Shown here: positions 32,151 through 39,324 of the stretch, piece after piece
Numbering within the stretch: position 1 is the first letter of the stretch
Layout: every line of letters begins with the position of its first letter
Source: Gemmatimonadales bacterium
Lineage (GTDB): Bacteria; Gemmatimonadota; Gemmatimonadetes; Gemmatimonadales; GWC2-71-9
Direction: 5' to 3'
DNA: 45,146 nucleotides
Assembly: GCA_013694695.1 (NCBI GenBank)
Contig: JACDBX010000079.1
Location: 1-45,146 of the forward strand
Made by a program: the position numbers and the translations under genes
Notes under the pieces: model-generated
Databases searched by the model: none
Seen by the model: the letters and a program-made list of their open reading frames with translations, nothing else
Told to the model about the DNA's origin: nothing

Positions 32151-32546
32151 GGGCTCCTGACGAACGAGTCCGCCAATCCGGTCGAAGTCCCGATCGTAAC
32201 TGCACACGGCGACCAAGCCGTGGTGCATCACCACCGCCGCATGAAGCGCGTCGCGCGCCATGATCGATCCCTCCGCGTCGAGAACTACCCGGGCTCGGTC
32301 CAACACCTCTGCTGTGATGGGAATCACCTCGGGGAAAAGTCGTCGCGTGAGATCGTACACCCTCCGGCCATCCTTCCAGCGATCGATCGCCCGATACCGA
32401 TGCAAAATCTCCTGAAGCACCTCTGCGTCAACGGTCGCGGCAATCTCGCCCGATGCGACCTGATCGAGGAGGCGCACGCTCGGCGCCTTGTGCGGGTGCG
32501 CTGCTCCCGCCGCATACATGATGATGTTCGTGTCAATCAGGATCAC
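32142..32546 (-). CDS. VapC-type PIN-domain toxin next to the kinase fossil
   Basis: 134 residues from GTG 32546, overlapping the antitoxin stop (GTGA). PIN acids: VILIDTNIIMYAAG (Asp 5), DAEVLQEILHRY (Glu), MARDALHAAVVMHHG (Asp) and VCSYDRDFDRI (Asp). The gene's end lies at the edge of the eroded kinase tail, the same relative position as the toxin coupled to K3. Intact; predicted RNase. Confidence 0.87.
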   Translation of the reverse strand: MILIDTNIIMYAAGAAHPHKAPSVRLLDQVASGEIAATVDAEVLQEILHRYRAIDRWKDGRRVYDLTRRLFPEVIPITAEVLDRARVVLDAEGSIMARDALHAAVVMHHGLVAVCSYDRDFDRIGGLVRQEPAS

Positions 32547-32806
32547 GGCGATGAACTGGCGAGATCCGGAACAGACTCCAGCTTCATCTCTCCTGGTGTT
32601 CCCACAGGCAGGGACAGCTTCGCCAGTGCCGCCGCGGCCTCCACCTGCTGGGCACTTCCCACCACCCCGTACTGCCGCTCGCACGCCTCCCGCACCAGTT
32701 CTCCCAGACTCCGGCCCCGCGACGCCGCGAGACGGGTGAGCCGGTCATGCAACGCCGGCGAAAATAGGATGGTGGTCTTCTTGGTGAGTTCCATATACGC
32801 CTCCAT
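32543..32806 (-). CDS. RHH-type antitoxin
   Basis: 87 residues from ATG 32806. A ribbon-helix-helix covers about residues 5-45 (ELTKKTTILFSPALHDRLTR, then LAASRGRSLGELVREACERQ). ATG 32794 (MELTKK) is the other possible start. The first was preferred because a TTGACG/TAATCT promoter lies at the same distance from it as in the other modules, which suits a leaderless mRNA. The C-terminal tail would bind the PIN toxin. Confidence 0.82.
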   Translation of the reverse strand: MEAYMELTKKTTILFSPALHDRLTRLAASRGRSLGELVREACERQYGVVGSAQQVEAAAALAKLSLPVGTPGEMKLESVPDLASSSP

Positions 32807-32841
32807 ATATGGAGATTACGCGGAGAGTCTGAAATCGTCAA
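32801..32841 (-). promoter_or_regulatory. Leaderless promoter with a palindromic operator
   Basis: On the minus strand TTGACG (32841-32836), a 17-nt spacer and TAATCT (32818-32813), then six nt to ATG 32806. The perfect palindrome CTCCATATATGGAG (32801-32814) spans the start codon and the edge of the -10 box, a natural place for repression by the RHH antitoxin. Confidence 0.62.
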
Positions 32842-32877
32842 TGTCGGCGTGGCATCAGTTTCTGGCAGTGTGCAATA

Positions 32878-32906
32878 TTGACATTGCTTCCAGTGTCGAC
32901 AAATTT
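32878..32906 (+). promoter_or_regulatory. Leaderless promoter of the plus-strand VapBC module
   Basis: TTGACA (32878-32883), a 17-nt spacer and AAATTT (32901-32906), with five nt to ATG 32912. The -35 box is a perfect consensus; the -10 is weak. The arrangement is divergent from the neighbouring TA promoter. Confidence 0.5.
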
Positions 32907-32911
32907 AGTTC

Positions 32912-33196
32912 ATGGCAAGACGAGTCCGCGATCCGATCCAGGTCTATCTCTCTCCGGACGAGCGAGCCGAGCTCGACCGTGCAGCGCACGCGATGGGTGT
33001 CTCCCACTCAGAGGCGTTGCGCCGCGGGATCCGGGCGATCGCCGGCACCCAGCACCCCGGTGCATTCCGTGATCTTGCCCACAGCGGCTACCTGACACCG
33101 CCGACGACCGGCCCGGGGGTTGTCCCACCTTCCGCACCGGTTGCCTGCCTGAAGGATCTCCTCGCGGAGCTGGCCGAAGACCGCGCCGACACGTGA
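32912..33196 (+). CDS. CopG/RHH-family antitoxin
   Basis: 94 residues. The ribbon-helix-helix lies near residues 8-45 (IQVYLSPDERAELDRAAHAM, then GVSHSEALRRGIRAIAG). It resembles the antitoxin at 31437. The C-terminal region (PVACLKDLLAELAEDRADT) is acidic and should bind the toxin. It overlaps the toxin gene (GTGA at 33193-33196). It is one of the few plus-strand genes in the kinase region and is divergent from the TA pair at 32806. Confidence 0.85.
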   Translation: MARRVRDPIQVYLSPDERAELDRAAHAMGVSHSEALRRGIRAIAGTQHPGAFRDLAHSGYLTPPTTGPGVVPPSAPVACLKDLLAELAEDRADT

Positions 33197-33579
33197 TCTA
33201 CCTCGACACGTCAGTCGCGCTCGCGCACCTGCTCGCCGAGGATCGGCGGCCGCCGTCCGCGATCTGGAACGAGGAGTTGGTGACGAGTCGGCTGCTTGAG
33301 TACGAATTCTGGAACCGGTTGCATGGCCGCGACTTGGCACGCTCGCATGGCGACATGGCTCGACAGATGCTGGCGCGCGTGGCATGGCTCGAACTGCACC
33401 CCAAGGTCCTGGCACGAGCGCTCATGCCGTTTCCCACGCCAGTTCGAACCCTGGACGCACTGCACCTCGCGTCAGTCGGCTTCCTGCGGGAACATGGCAA
33501 TGCGGTCACCCTGGCCACCTACGATGAGCGCATGGCCCGTGCTGCAGAGGCGATGGGGATTCCGCTGCATTCGTTGTAG
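33193..33579 (+). CDS. VapC-type PIN-domain toxin
   Basis: 128 residues from a GTG that overlaps the antitoxin stop. PIN acids: MIYLDTSVALAHL (Asp 5), SRLLEYEFWNRL (Glu), VRTLDALHLASVG (Asp) and LATYDERMARAA (Asp). Two nt after its stop begins a minus-strand remnant of a kinase head, so the module's 3' edge coincides with an old kinase start. Confidence 0.9.
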   Translation: MIYLDTSVALAHLLAEDRRPPSAIWNEELVTSRLLEYEFWNRLHGRDLARSHGDMARQMLARVAWLELHPKVLARALMPFPTPVRTLDALHLASVGFLREHGNAVTLATYDERMARAAEAMGIPLHSL

Positions 33580-33581
33580 CG

Positions 33582-33623
33582 TTCACGCTCGATGGTGTAG
33601 CGGTCGGAGAGGGCAGCATTGAG
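33582..33623 (-). pseudogene. Kinase N-terminal remnant (14 codons)
   Basis: Minus-strand reading gives LNAALSDRYTIERE, nearly the same as the invariant kinase head (LTAALADRYTIEREL in K6 and K7). No start codon remains and the frame ends at the stop region of the plus-strand PIN gene. It is the outermost trace of the kinase array, about 2.7 kb beyond K7. Confidence 0.7.
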
Positions 33624-33647
33624 CGATGGCGTTCGCCGGACTGGGGC

Positions 33648-34034
33648 TTACCCGACCACCGTAGCAATCCACCATGTCGTGCCGCCCGAGTCCTTCACCC
33701 CACCGCGCTTGTCCGCGTCATCCTTCTGCACCGGTGCCTGCACCGATGCACCTCCGGCGTCGAGAGCCCGCCTGTACGTCGCGTCGACATCGCTGACGTA
33801 GATGTGCACATTCGACGCAACGGGTGGCCATCCATCCTGACCATCGGCGATCATGATCACCGAATCATCGATGCGCACCTCGGCGTGCCTGATCTTGCCG
33901 GCATCATCGGGGAACCGTCGCAATTCGACGGCGTCGAACACGTTGACCAGGAACTCGATGGTAGCATTCGCGCCGCTGACAATCAGGTAGGGCGAGACGC
34001 TGGTGTAGTTGGCAGGCTTGTGTGAATCGCTCAT
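33648..34034 (-). CDS. VOC-family (PhnB/glyoxalase-like) protein
   Basis: 128 residues from ATG 34034 (MSDSHKPANYTSVSPYLIVS), chosen because GGAGGG lies upstream. The vicinal-oxygen-chelate fold is indicated by ANATIEFLVNVFDAVELRRF, RHAEVRIDDSVIMIADG and VHIYVSDVDATYRRALDAGG. PhnB-like members often lack a demonstrated activity. It is followed by the kinase-head fossil and preceded by the Clp-N protein gene on the same strand. Confidence 0.82.
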   Translation of the reverse strand: MSDSHKPANYTSVSPYLIVSGANATIEFLVNVFDAVELRRFPDDAGKIRHAEVRIDDSVIMIADGQDGWPPVASNVHIYVSDVDATYRRALDAGGASVQAPVQKDDADKRGGVKDSGGTTWWIATVVG

Positions 34035-34143
34035 GCCACCCTCCGAAGGATATGGCCGATCGCCCCGGAACACCTGCACGAGCTAGCGAAGTAACTCGTG
34101 CTCATAGTCGTGTCGCGCCAGAGGTCTTCGGTTACACCGCCTC

Positions 34144-34767
34144 TCACCTGAACAAGATCCAGAGTGCGGTCAGAGCGACGCCCACCGCGATGACGACGCC
34201 GACCAGGGACGGCCTGCTCCGTGCAACCAGTGCGTGAGCAATCGGCGAAGTGCCGGCAGGCGCGGCGACCGTCACCGTGCGGGATGCAGCGACATCACTG
34301 TGTCCGATCGGTTCGGGCCGTCCGTCGCTGCCGCGAATCCGATCGATTGCTGCAACCAGCTCGTCTGATCCCACGCCCAAGCGAGTCAGCACCTGCGCCG
34401 CGATGCCGCGCGTCTCACGAAGCAACCCCAGGAGAAGGTGTTCCGCGTCCACGGCCGGTTGGCCACTCTCGCGTGAGGCGATCATGGCGAGATCGAGCAC
34501 CTTCTTCGAGCGGGACGTGTAGGGGAGCTCCGAGCCTGCGGCGTCGCTGCCCCGACCAACCATCACCAGCTCGAGGATCATCTTCCGGACCTCGGCGCCC
34601 TTGACGCCGACATGATCCAGCGCGGCCATCGCCGTGCTCCCCTCTCCTCGGAGCAGGCCGAGCAGGAGATGTTCCGTGCCGACGTATTCGTGACGCAGTT
34701 CGATCGCGCAGTCGCGGGCCGCGAGAAGTGCGTCGCGTGAGGTGGTCGTGAACTCGTAGCCGCCCAT
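34144..34767 (-). CDS. Clp N-domain protein with C-terminal membrane anchor, no ATPase
   Basis: 207 residues. Two Clp-N repeats are clear: FTTTSRDALLAARDCAIELR plus HEYVGTEHLLLGLLRGEG (about 5-70) and YTSRSKKVLDLAMIASRESG plus QPAVDAEHLLLGLLRETRGI (about 83-150). A variable linker is followed by one hydrophobic helix near the end (LVGVVIAVGVALTALWIL). The AAA+ modules of ClpA/ClpC are absent. In known ClpS/ClpN systems this domain binds adaptor or damaged proteins, so a membrane-bound substrate receptor or decoy is plausible but unproven. Confidence 0.85.
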   Translation of the reverse strand: MGGYEFTTTSRDALLAARDCAIELRHEYVGTEHLLLGLLRGEGSTAMAALDHVGVKGAEVRKMILELVMVGRGSDAAGSELPYTSRSKKVLDLAMIASRESGQPAVDAEHLLLGLLRETRGIAAQVLTRLGVGSDELVAAIDRIRGSDGRPEPIGHSDVAASRTVTVAAPAGTSPIAHALVARSRPSLVGVVIAVGVALTALWILFR

Positions 34768-34853
34768 TCGGTCCTCGATGCCGGGGTCACCTTCAGGCTA
34801 AGGCGTCCAGATGGCGACCTGGTCGCGATGGCATTACGGAACGATGACGCTGA

Positions 34854-35258
34854 CTACGCGCCCTTATTCTTGTCGTCCCAGACCATCGGCTCCCAGAGCT
34901 CGACCTTGTTGCCCTCGGGGTCCATGATCCACGCGAACTTTCCGTTCTCCGCCGATTCGGGTCCCTTGACGACATCGACGCCGCCCGCCCGCAGTTGCGC
35001 AAGCATCTCGTCGAGATTGTCGACACGGTAGTTGATCATGAATGAGGATTCACTCGGGCTGAACCACTTGCTGTCGTTGCCGGCGAGGCTCCAGACAGTG
35101 AGTCCGCCGTCGTTCGCCGTGTCGTCGGGCCACTTGAGGATCGCGCCCCCCCAATCTTCCGCCGGCATACCCAGGTGCTCCTGATACCACTTTGCCAACG
35201 CCTTGCCATCCCCCGTGCTCTTGAAGAACACGCCGCCGATCCCGGTGACTTTTGCCAT
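34854..35258 (-). CDS. VOC-family protein (glyoxalase/bleomycin resistance fold)
   Basis: 134 residues from ATG 35258, preceded by TTGGAGGTAACC, a strong ribosome site. Fold markers: VTGIGGVFFKSTGDGKALAK, WYQEHLGMP, FMINYRVDNLDEMLAQLRAG, and the closing metal-site strand WIMDPEGNKVELWEP with the conserved Glu. Substrate unknown. It lies upstream of the Clp-N gene on the same strand and is divergent from the aminotransferase. Confidence 0.85.
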   Translation of the reverse strand: MAKVTGIGGVFFKSTGDGKALAKWYQEHLGMPAEDWGGAILKWPDDTANDGGLTVWSLAGNDSKWFSPSESSFMINYRVDNLDEMLAQLRAGGVDVVKGPESAENGKFAWIMDPEGNKVELWEPMVWDDKNKGA

Positions 35259-35589
35259 GGTTACCTCCAAGCTGTTGGAACTCCGCCCCCGGCGGCGCGA
35301 CCCCACAAACGCTACTCCCGATTGTGGGAGGGCGCCACCCGACATCGACTCTGCGCTGGGCTCTCACGTCGTCACCAGTTGTTGGTGCGCTGCTCAAGAG
35401 TCCGCTTCCGCTGACGGGGTAGCTAAATCATTATTGAGCGATGTCGCCTGTCGACGGGGGCCGGCGGGCGAGCAGTATCAGCCGGCTTGACGCGACCGTA
35501 TGGCGCACCGTCGCTGGCGCGACCGTTCGCCGAATGTCTGAGCCAGCCAGGCATTCGTGCATTCCAGACTGCAATACCAGGGAGGGCCG
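35259..35589. other. Divergent intergenic region with one inverted repeat
   Basis: 331 nt between the VOC gene (minus) and the aminotransferase (plus). CCCACAA (35302-35308) and TTGTGGG (35322-35328) form a 7-bp inverted repeat with a 13-nt spacer, a candidate operator. No gene with coding support was seen; the longer frames here are antisense or out-of-phase shadows. Confidence 0.45.
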
Positions 35590-36930
35590 ATGATCAACCG
35601 AAGGGAGTTCACCATCGGGAGCGCGGGCGCCATCGCGGCGCTCGCAACTGGCTCCGACGCGTCGGCGAGCGTGGTCGCGAATGGAAAGGTTCCAGTCTCC
35701 ACCTGCCTGTCGAGTGAGCTGGCCGAGCGGTATGGCGCGGTGCCGCCGGATGTGCTGGCGGACGACGAGCCGTTCTGGGCACGCGTCCGCAGTGGCTATA
35801 CCCTGCACCCGACGGTACTCAACCTCGACAACGGGTGGACCAATCCGACGCCACAAGCATCGATCGACAAGCTGATCAGCGGCATGAAAGATCTTGAAGC
35901 GCTGCCTGCGGAGCATTTGCTGCGGATGTGGGAGGAGGTCACCACCACAACGTTCCGGACGGCCCTGGCGGAGATCATGGGCGTGCCCGGATCAGAGATC
36001 GCGCTGGTCCGCAATGCCACCGAAGCACTCGACACCGTTCTTCTTGGCCTGCCGATGGAGGCGGGTGACGAGGTGGTGTGCTCCACCCACGATTACTACG
36101 CGATGCTCGATGCGCTGGAACAACGGCGGGACCGCGATGGCGTGGTGCTGCGCATGATCAGTCTGCCCGCTCCGGCGCCTTCCCTTGATGCGCTGGCCGA
36201 GGCGTACGAGGCTGCGATGGGCCCGCGGACGAAGCTTGTCCTGCTCACCCATCCGAGCAACCTCACGGGCCAACTGCTCCCAGTCGAGCGCATTGCTGAT
36301 GCTGCGCGTCGCGTGGGTGCCGAAGTGGTCGTCGATGGCGCGCAGTCGCTGGGGCTACTCGATGCTGCCGTGCCTTCGCTCGGCTGTGACTACTACGGCG
36401 CCAGCACCCACAAATGGCTCGGCACCCCCGTCGGAACCGGTGTTCTCTGGATGCGCCCCGCCCATGTGGGCAAGGTGTGGCCGCTGGTGCCACCCGGCCC
36501 GAGTGCAACGGGAATGGGGAGGTTCGAATGGATTGGCACGGCTCCCGCATACATCGAACCCGCGGCGCTTCCCGCACTGGCGCTGCATCGCTCACTGGGC
36601 GCGGCGCGGAAAGCTGCGCGTCTGCGTTACCTCGCGGCTCATCTCAGGACGCGTGTGGCCCAATCGATGCCCGATGCGCGCTTCTTGACTCTGGCGGACA
36701 CCGAATTGAGCGTCGGCCTCACTACGATACAGTTACCGAATGTTGATCCCAGCGCCCTCCAGACGCACTTGCGCAACGGCCACAACATTCTGACACAGGC
36801 AATGGTCGACAACGCCCGCGCACCAGAAGTAGCCGGTCTGCGAGTCAGTCCAAATGTCTACAACACCCCGACCGAACTGAACCGGCTGGTCGATGCGATG
36901 ACGTCGTACGTGCGCAGCTCGGCGCGGTGA
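35590..36930 (+). CDS. Exported class V aminotransferase (isopenicillin N epimerase-like)
   Basis: 446 residues from ATG 35590 with GGAGGG upstream. The N-terminus is a Tat-type signal (INRREFTIGSAGAIAALATG). The PLP-dependent fold type I core shows LVRNATEALDTVLLGL, EVVVDGAQSLGLLD (Asp 249, Gln 252) and the Schiff-base Lys in GASTHKWLGTPVGTG (Lys 275). Family members are desulfurases, kynureninase-like enzymes or epimerases; the Tat-bearing, isopenicillin N epimerase-like subgroup is common in environmental bacteria and mostly uncharacterised. No operon partner is evident. Confidence 0.88.
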   Translation: MINRREFTIGSAGAIAALATGSDASASVVANGKVPVSTCLSSELAERYGAVPPDVLADDEPFWARVRSGYTLHPTVLNLDNGWTNPTPQASIDKLISGMKDLEALPAEHLLRMWEEVTTTTFRTALAEIMGVPGSEIALVRNATEALDTVLLGLPMEAGDEVVCSTHDYYAMLDALEQRRDRDGVVLRMISLPAPAPSLDALAEAYEAAMGPRTKLVLLTHPSNLTGQLLPVERIADAARRVGAEVVVDGAQSLGLLDAAVPSLGCDYYGASTHKWLGTPVGTGVLWMRPAHVGKVWPLVPPGPSATGMGRFEWIGTAPAYIEPAALPALALHRSLGAARKAARLRYLAAHLRTRVAQSMPDARFLTLADTELSVGLTTIQLPNVDPSALQTHLRNGHNILTQAMVDNARAPEVAGLRVSPNVYNTPTELNRLVDAMTSYVRSSAR

Positions 36931-37007
36931 ACCTGGCGTCCCGACAAGGTCAGCGACGACCATGCGTTCACCACGGGTAGCTCGTTTTCTGCCGGGCCGG
37001 GCCGGAA

Positions 37008-37384
37008 CTAGCATTCTTTGGTGATATACCGGACGTTCGGAAGCCCGTCGAAACCTGCATCCCGTCCACAGCGTGGCGTCGAACTGCTGCGCGGTGGCGA
37101 AGATGATGCTGTCGGCCAATGGCAACTTGTTTTCGAGGCCGAGTTTCGCCGCTGCGAGCGCCAGCCCGCTGTCGAGGGGGACGATCGTTCCCTGATGCAG
37201 CAGCGCGGGCTATCTGGAGCGCCGCATCCTCGCCGCGCTGCTGCATCACGCGACGCGTCACTTCCAGGAGCACAATCGAGGGCACCAACAAGTCGTCGGT
37301 GGACTCTATCGGAGCCGTGAAACGGGCTGCGCGAGGCCCAGCCGCGAAGTACTCAAGCCAGGCCGACGAATCGACCACGTTCAC
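37008..37384 (-). pseudogene. VapC-type PIN toxin broken by two frameshifts
   Basis: The start at 37384 overlaps the antitoxin stop. It reads VVDSSAWLEYFAAGPRAARF and LVPSIVLLEVTRRVMQQRGE in phase 1. It continues in a second phase from about 37205 with HQGTIVPLDSGLALAAAKLG and KLPLADSIIFATAQQFDATLW. It ends in a third phase from about 37065 with DAGFDGLPNVRYITKEC and a stop at 37010-37008. All PIN acids survive but no single frame contains them. Either the gene is dead or two indel errors are present in the assembly. Confidence 0.78.
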
Positions 37385-37587
37385 ACGCGGTCTCCGTCCC
37401 GCGGAACGTCGGTGTCGATGCCCTTGAGGAAGCCACGCATCGACCGCATGGAGCGGACAGGGATGAACTCGATGCGATTCTGGTAACGCAGGGCCTGCAC
37501 TTTCTGCCCGGGCTTGAGGCCCATGGCCTCGCGAATCGCCAGCGGGATGACGACCTGGAACTTTGGTGACACGGTGACAACGGACAT
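37381..37587 (-). CDS. AbrB/MazE-type antitoxin
   Basis: 68 residues from ATG 37587. The swapped-hairpin AbrB DNA-binding domain is clear: VTVSPKFQVVIPLAIREAMG, LKPGQKVQALRYQNRIEFIP. A longer version could start at TTG 37617, but that would place the inverted repeat at 37607-37623 at its start codon, so the shorter form with an upstream operator is preferred. The partner toxin gene is frameshifted, leaving this as an orphan DNA-binding protein. Confidence 0.82.
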   Translation of the reverse strand: MSVVTVSPKFQVVIPLAIREAMGLKPGQKVQALRYQNRIEFIPVRSMRSMRGFLKGIDTDVPRDGDRV

Positions 37588-37606
37588 GGCGGCCTCATCG
37601 ATCGGC

Positions 37607-37623
37607 GTATCGTACAACGATAC
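37607..37623. promoter_or_regulatory. Probable operator of the AbrB-type antitoxin
   Basis: GTATCG (37607-37612), a 5-nt spacer and CGATAC (37618-37623) form a perfect 6-bp inverted repeat 20 nt upstream of the antitoxin ATG. AbrB/MazE antitoxins bind such repeats. No promoter of the leaderless TA type was found here. Confidence 0.45.
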
Positions 37624-37789
37624 TGCGAACGATCGGCCATGGAAAACTCATCTTGCCTGTCAACGCAGCACCGAGCGGCTCAGGAGGGCCGTCGTCTCCG
37701 TAGCGGTATGCGAACCGCCTGCGGCTCCCACGATGAAACGGTCGTCCCGGTGATGTCACCAGCTCAGTCGAATGTTGGCCTAATATTCA

Positions 37790-38380
37790 TCAGGGTCCCG
37801 TGCCATCGGCCGCACAATCAACCTGTCGCTCGAACGGCGTGGATTCGCCCCACTTTCGCCAGCGCATGACCAATTGAGATGGCATGGTATCCACCCCGCG
37901 CCGATGTTGTACGATCGTGGTAGGCACTACCGCGACAACCAACTCACGGTCGCCATGTCTTGATCCCTTCAACACCAGGAGTGTGTCGCCGTATACCATG
38001 CGATAGCACGCGCGGGGCCGCCGCATCAGCGCTGCGACAAAGCGGTCCGCCGCCCGCCGATGCATCGAGGTGTCGGGTAGCCCCGTGACTACTGCAGTGA
38101 GGTTGCCACGTTCGTACTCCATGTCAGGCCCGTACCGTCCGTCCGTCCAGTACGAAACGCGCACGCCGCCAACGGTCTCCGAGATCCCCTCGTCCCCATG
38201 GTCATTCGCCAAGGGCCGGGTCCGGATCAACGCAACGCTGGACATGCCGAGCTCGACACCCGCGAGCTCCGAGAATGGGAACGGCAATTGTTCAATCGTT
38301 AGCGGCTCGCGGGCCGACCCGTGGGCGCACGCCGCGGCCAACATGACGACGATCAAGCCCCAAGGCCGGTTCAACGTCAC
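37790..38380 (-). CDS. Lipoprotein, function unknown
   Basis: 196 residues. The lipoprotein signal is NRPWGLIVVMLAAAC (Cys near 18). The mature part starts with a helical segment (LPFPFSELAGVELGMSSVAL) and has strands such as VRVSYWTDGRYGPDMEYERG and TLLVLKGSRHGDRELVVAVV. The segment GVELGMS recalls small outer-membrane SmpA/OmlA-like folds, but this is weak. It lies between a broken TA module and a VOC gene on the same strand. No family can be named with confidence. Confidence 0.7.
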   Translation of the reverse strand: MTLNRPWGLIVVMLAAACAHGSAREPLTIEQLPFPFSELAGVELGMSSVALIRTRPLANDHGDEGISETVGGVRVSYWTDGRYGPDMEYERGNLTAVVTGLPDTSMHRRAADRFVAALMRRPRACYRMVYGDTLLVLKGSRHGDRELVVAVVPTTIVQHRRGVDTMPSQLVMRWRKWGESTPFERQVDCAADGTGP

Positions 38381-38446
38381 GGACTTTGTCCCGGATGTGC
38401 CTGGGACATCGGAGGCGCGCCTGCTGCCTTCATCAACACGTTGACG

Positions 38447-38833
38447 CTACTTGGTGGAATGCAGCCCGAACATGTTCCCCTCGGTGTCGAACGCCAGGGC
38501 AATGAAGCCGTACTGACCGATCGACATCTTCTCGCGCTCGACCCGCCCGCCAGCGGACACCACGCGACCGGCCTCGACCGCGACATCGTCGCAACTGAAA
38601 TAGACCAGCGTGCTGTTCCCGCCCGACCTATAACCGTCCATCTTGACCAGCGCCCCGGCCGCCCCAGCACGGTCCATCTCCATCGGAAACGCCAGCATCT
38701 CGACCGGCGGGCCGTCACTCTCGGGGAGTGGCAGGCTATCCAGCTTCACCCCGAGCATCGCCTCGTAGAATCGCTGGGCGCGCGTCATGTCCTGAACGTA
38801 GATCTCGAACCAGCCAACCGGATTGCTTGTCAT
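38447..38833 (-). CDS. VOC-family protein
   Basis: 128 residues from ATG 38833 (MTSNPVGWFEIYVQDMTRAQ); GAGGAAC lies a short way upstream. The fold is typical of the 'predicted enzyme related to lactoylglutathione lyase' group: RFYEAMLGVKLDSLPLP, TLVYFSCDDVAVEAGRVVSA and the final FIALAFDTEGNMFGLHS. It is the third VOC gene within 5.2 kb. Its upstream region holds a DinB remnant on the other strand. Confidence 0.85.
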   Translation of the reverse strand: MTSNPVGWFEIYVQDMTRAQRFYEAMLGVKLDSLPLPESDGPPVEMLAFPMEMDRAGAAGALVKMDGYRSGGNSTLVYFSCDDVAVEAGRVVSAGGRVEREKMSIGQYGFIALAFDTEGNMFGLHSTK

Positions 38834-39109
38834 TGCTGTTCCTCTGCGTGGGTCTGTAAACGTGACCAAGCCAGTACCACCTCCAATGGCCAGGCTCACA
38901 AGCGCGCGTCGCTTACCGACTGAACCCACGCTCCTGTCGCGTCGAACGCGTTCACCTGACACCAACGGCACGGCGACCGGACGACAGTTGAACGGGGAAT
39001 CAACTCTCATCAGCCTGACTTGAAGGTGCTTCTGCATCTGGCCGGCGCGCCCCTGTCCCGGCCTGAAGTACCCCGCACCAGCAGCACATCGACGGCCGCG
39101 GCAATGGCG

Positions 39110-39270
39110 ACCCCGGCGACATGGCACTTCTTCGGGATGATGAAGATGTCGCGGGCCGCCTGGATCGGATTCGCGAACAACCATAGCGTGCACCACCGCG
39201 GCCAGCTCTCCGCCTACTTGCGGGGCCTCGGGTCGAAGGTCCCCGACATCTACGGTCCGAGCGGCGACGC
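39110..39270 (+). pseudogene. DinB-family C-terminal remnant
   Basis: The plus-strand frame reads FFGMMKMSRAAWIGFANNHS, VHHRGQLSAYLRGLGSKVPD and IYGPSGD, the C-terminal helix pair of DinB/YfiT-like metal-binding proteins, including the HxxHHRGQ metal site. The N-terminal two-thirds, with the first His ligand, is missing, and the frame runs on into the antisense of the LVIVD gene. It is a truncated remnant. Confidence 0.68.
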
Positions 39271-39324
39271 CCGAGCCCCGGAGCCAGTGAGGGCGGTGAC
39301 CGACGCACCGCTGCAACCCTACAC

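Noticed and set aside
34076-34101. Stem-loop GCACGAG/CTCGTGC as terminator of the Clp-N gene
   Set aside because: 7-bp stem with a 12-nt loop and no T-run on the minus strand; it may be chance.
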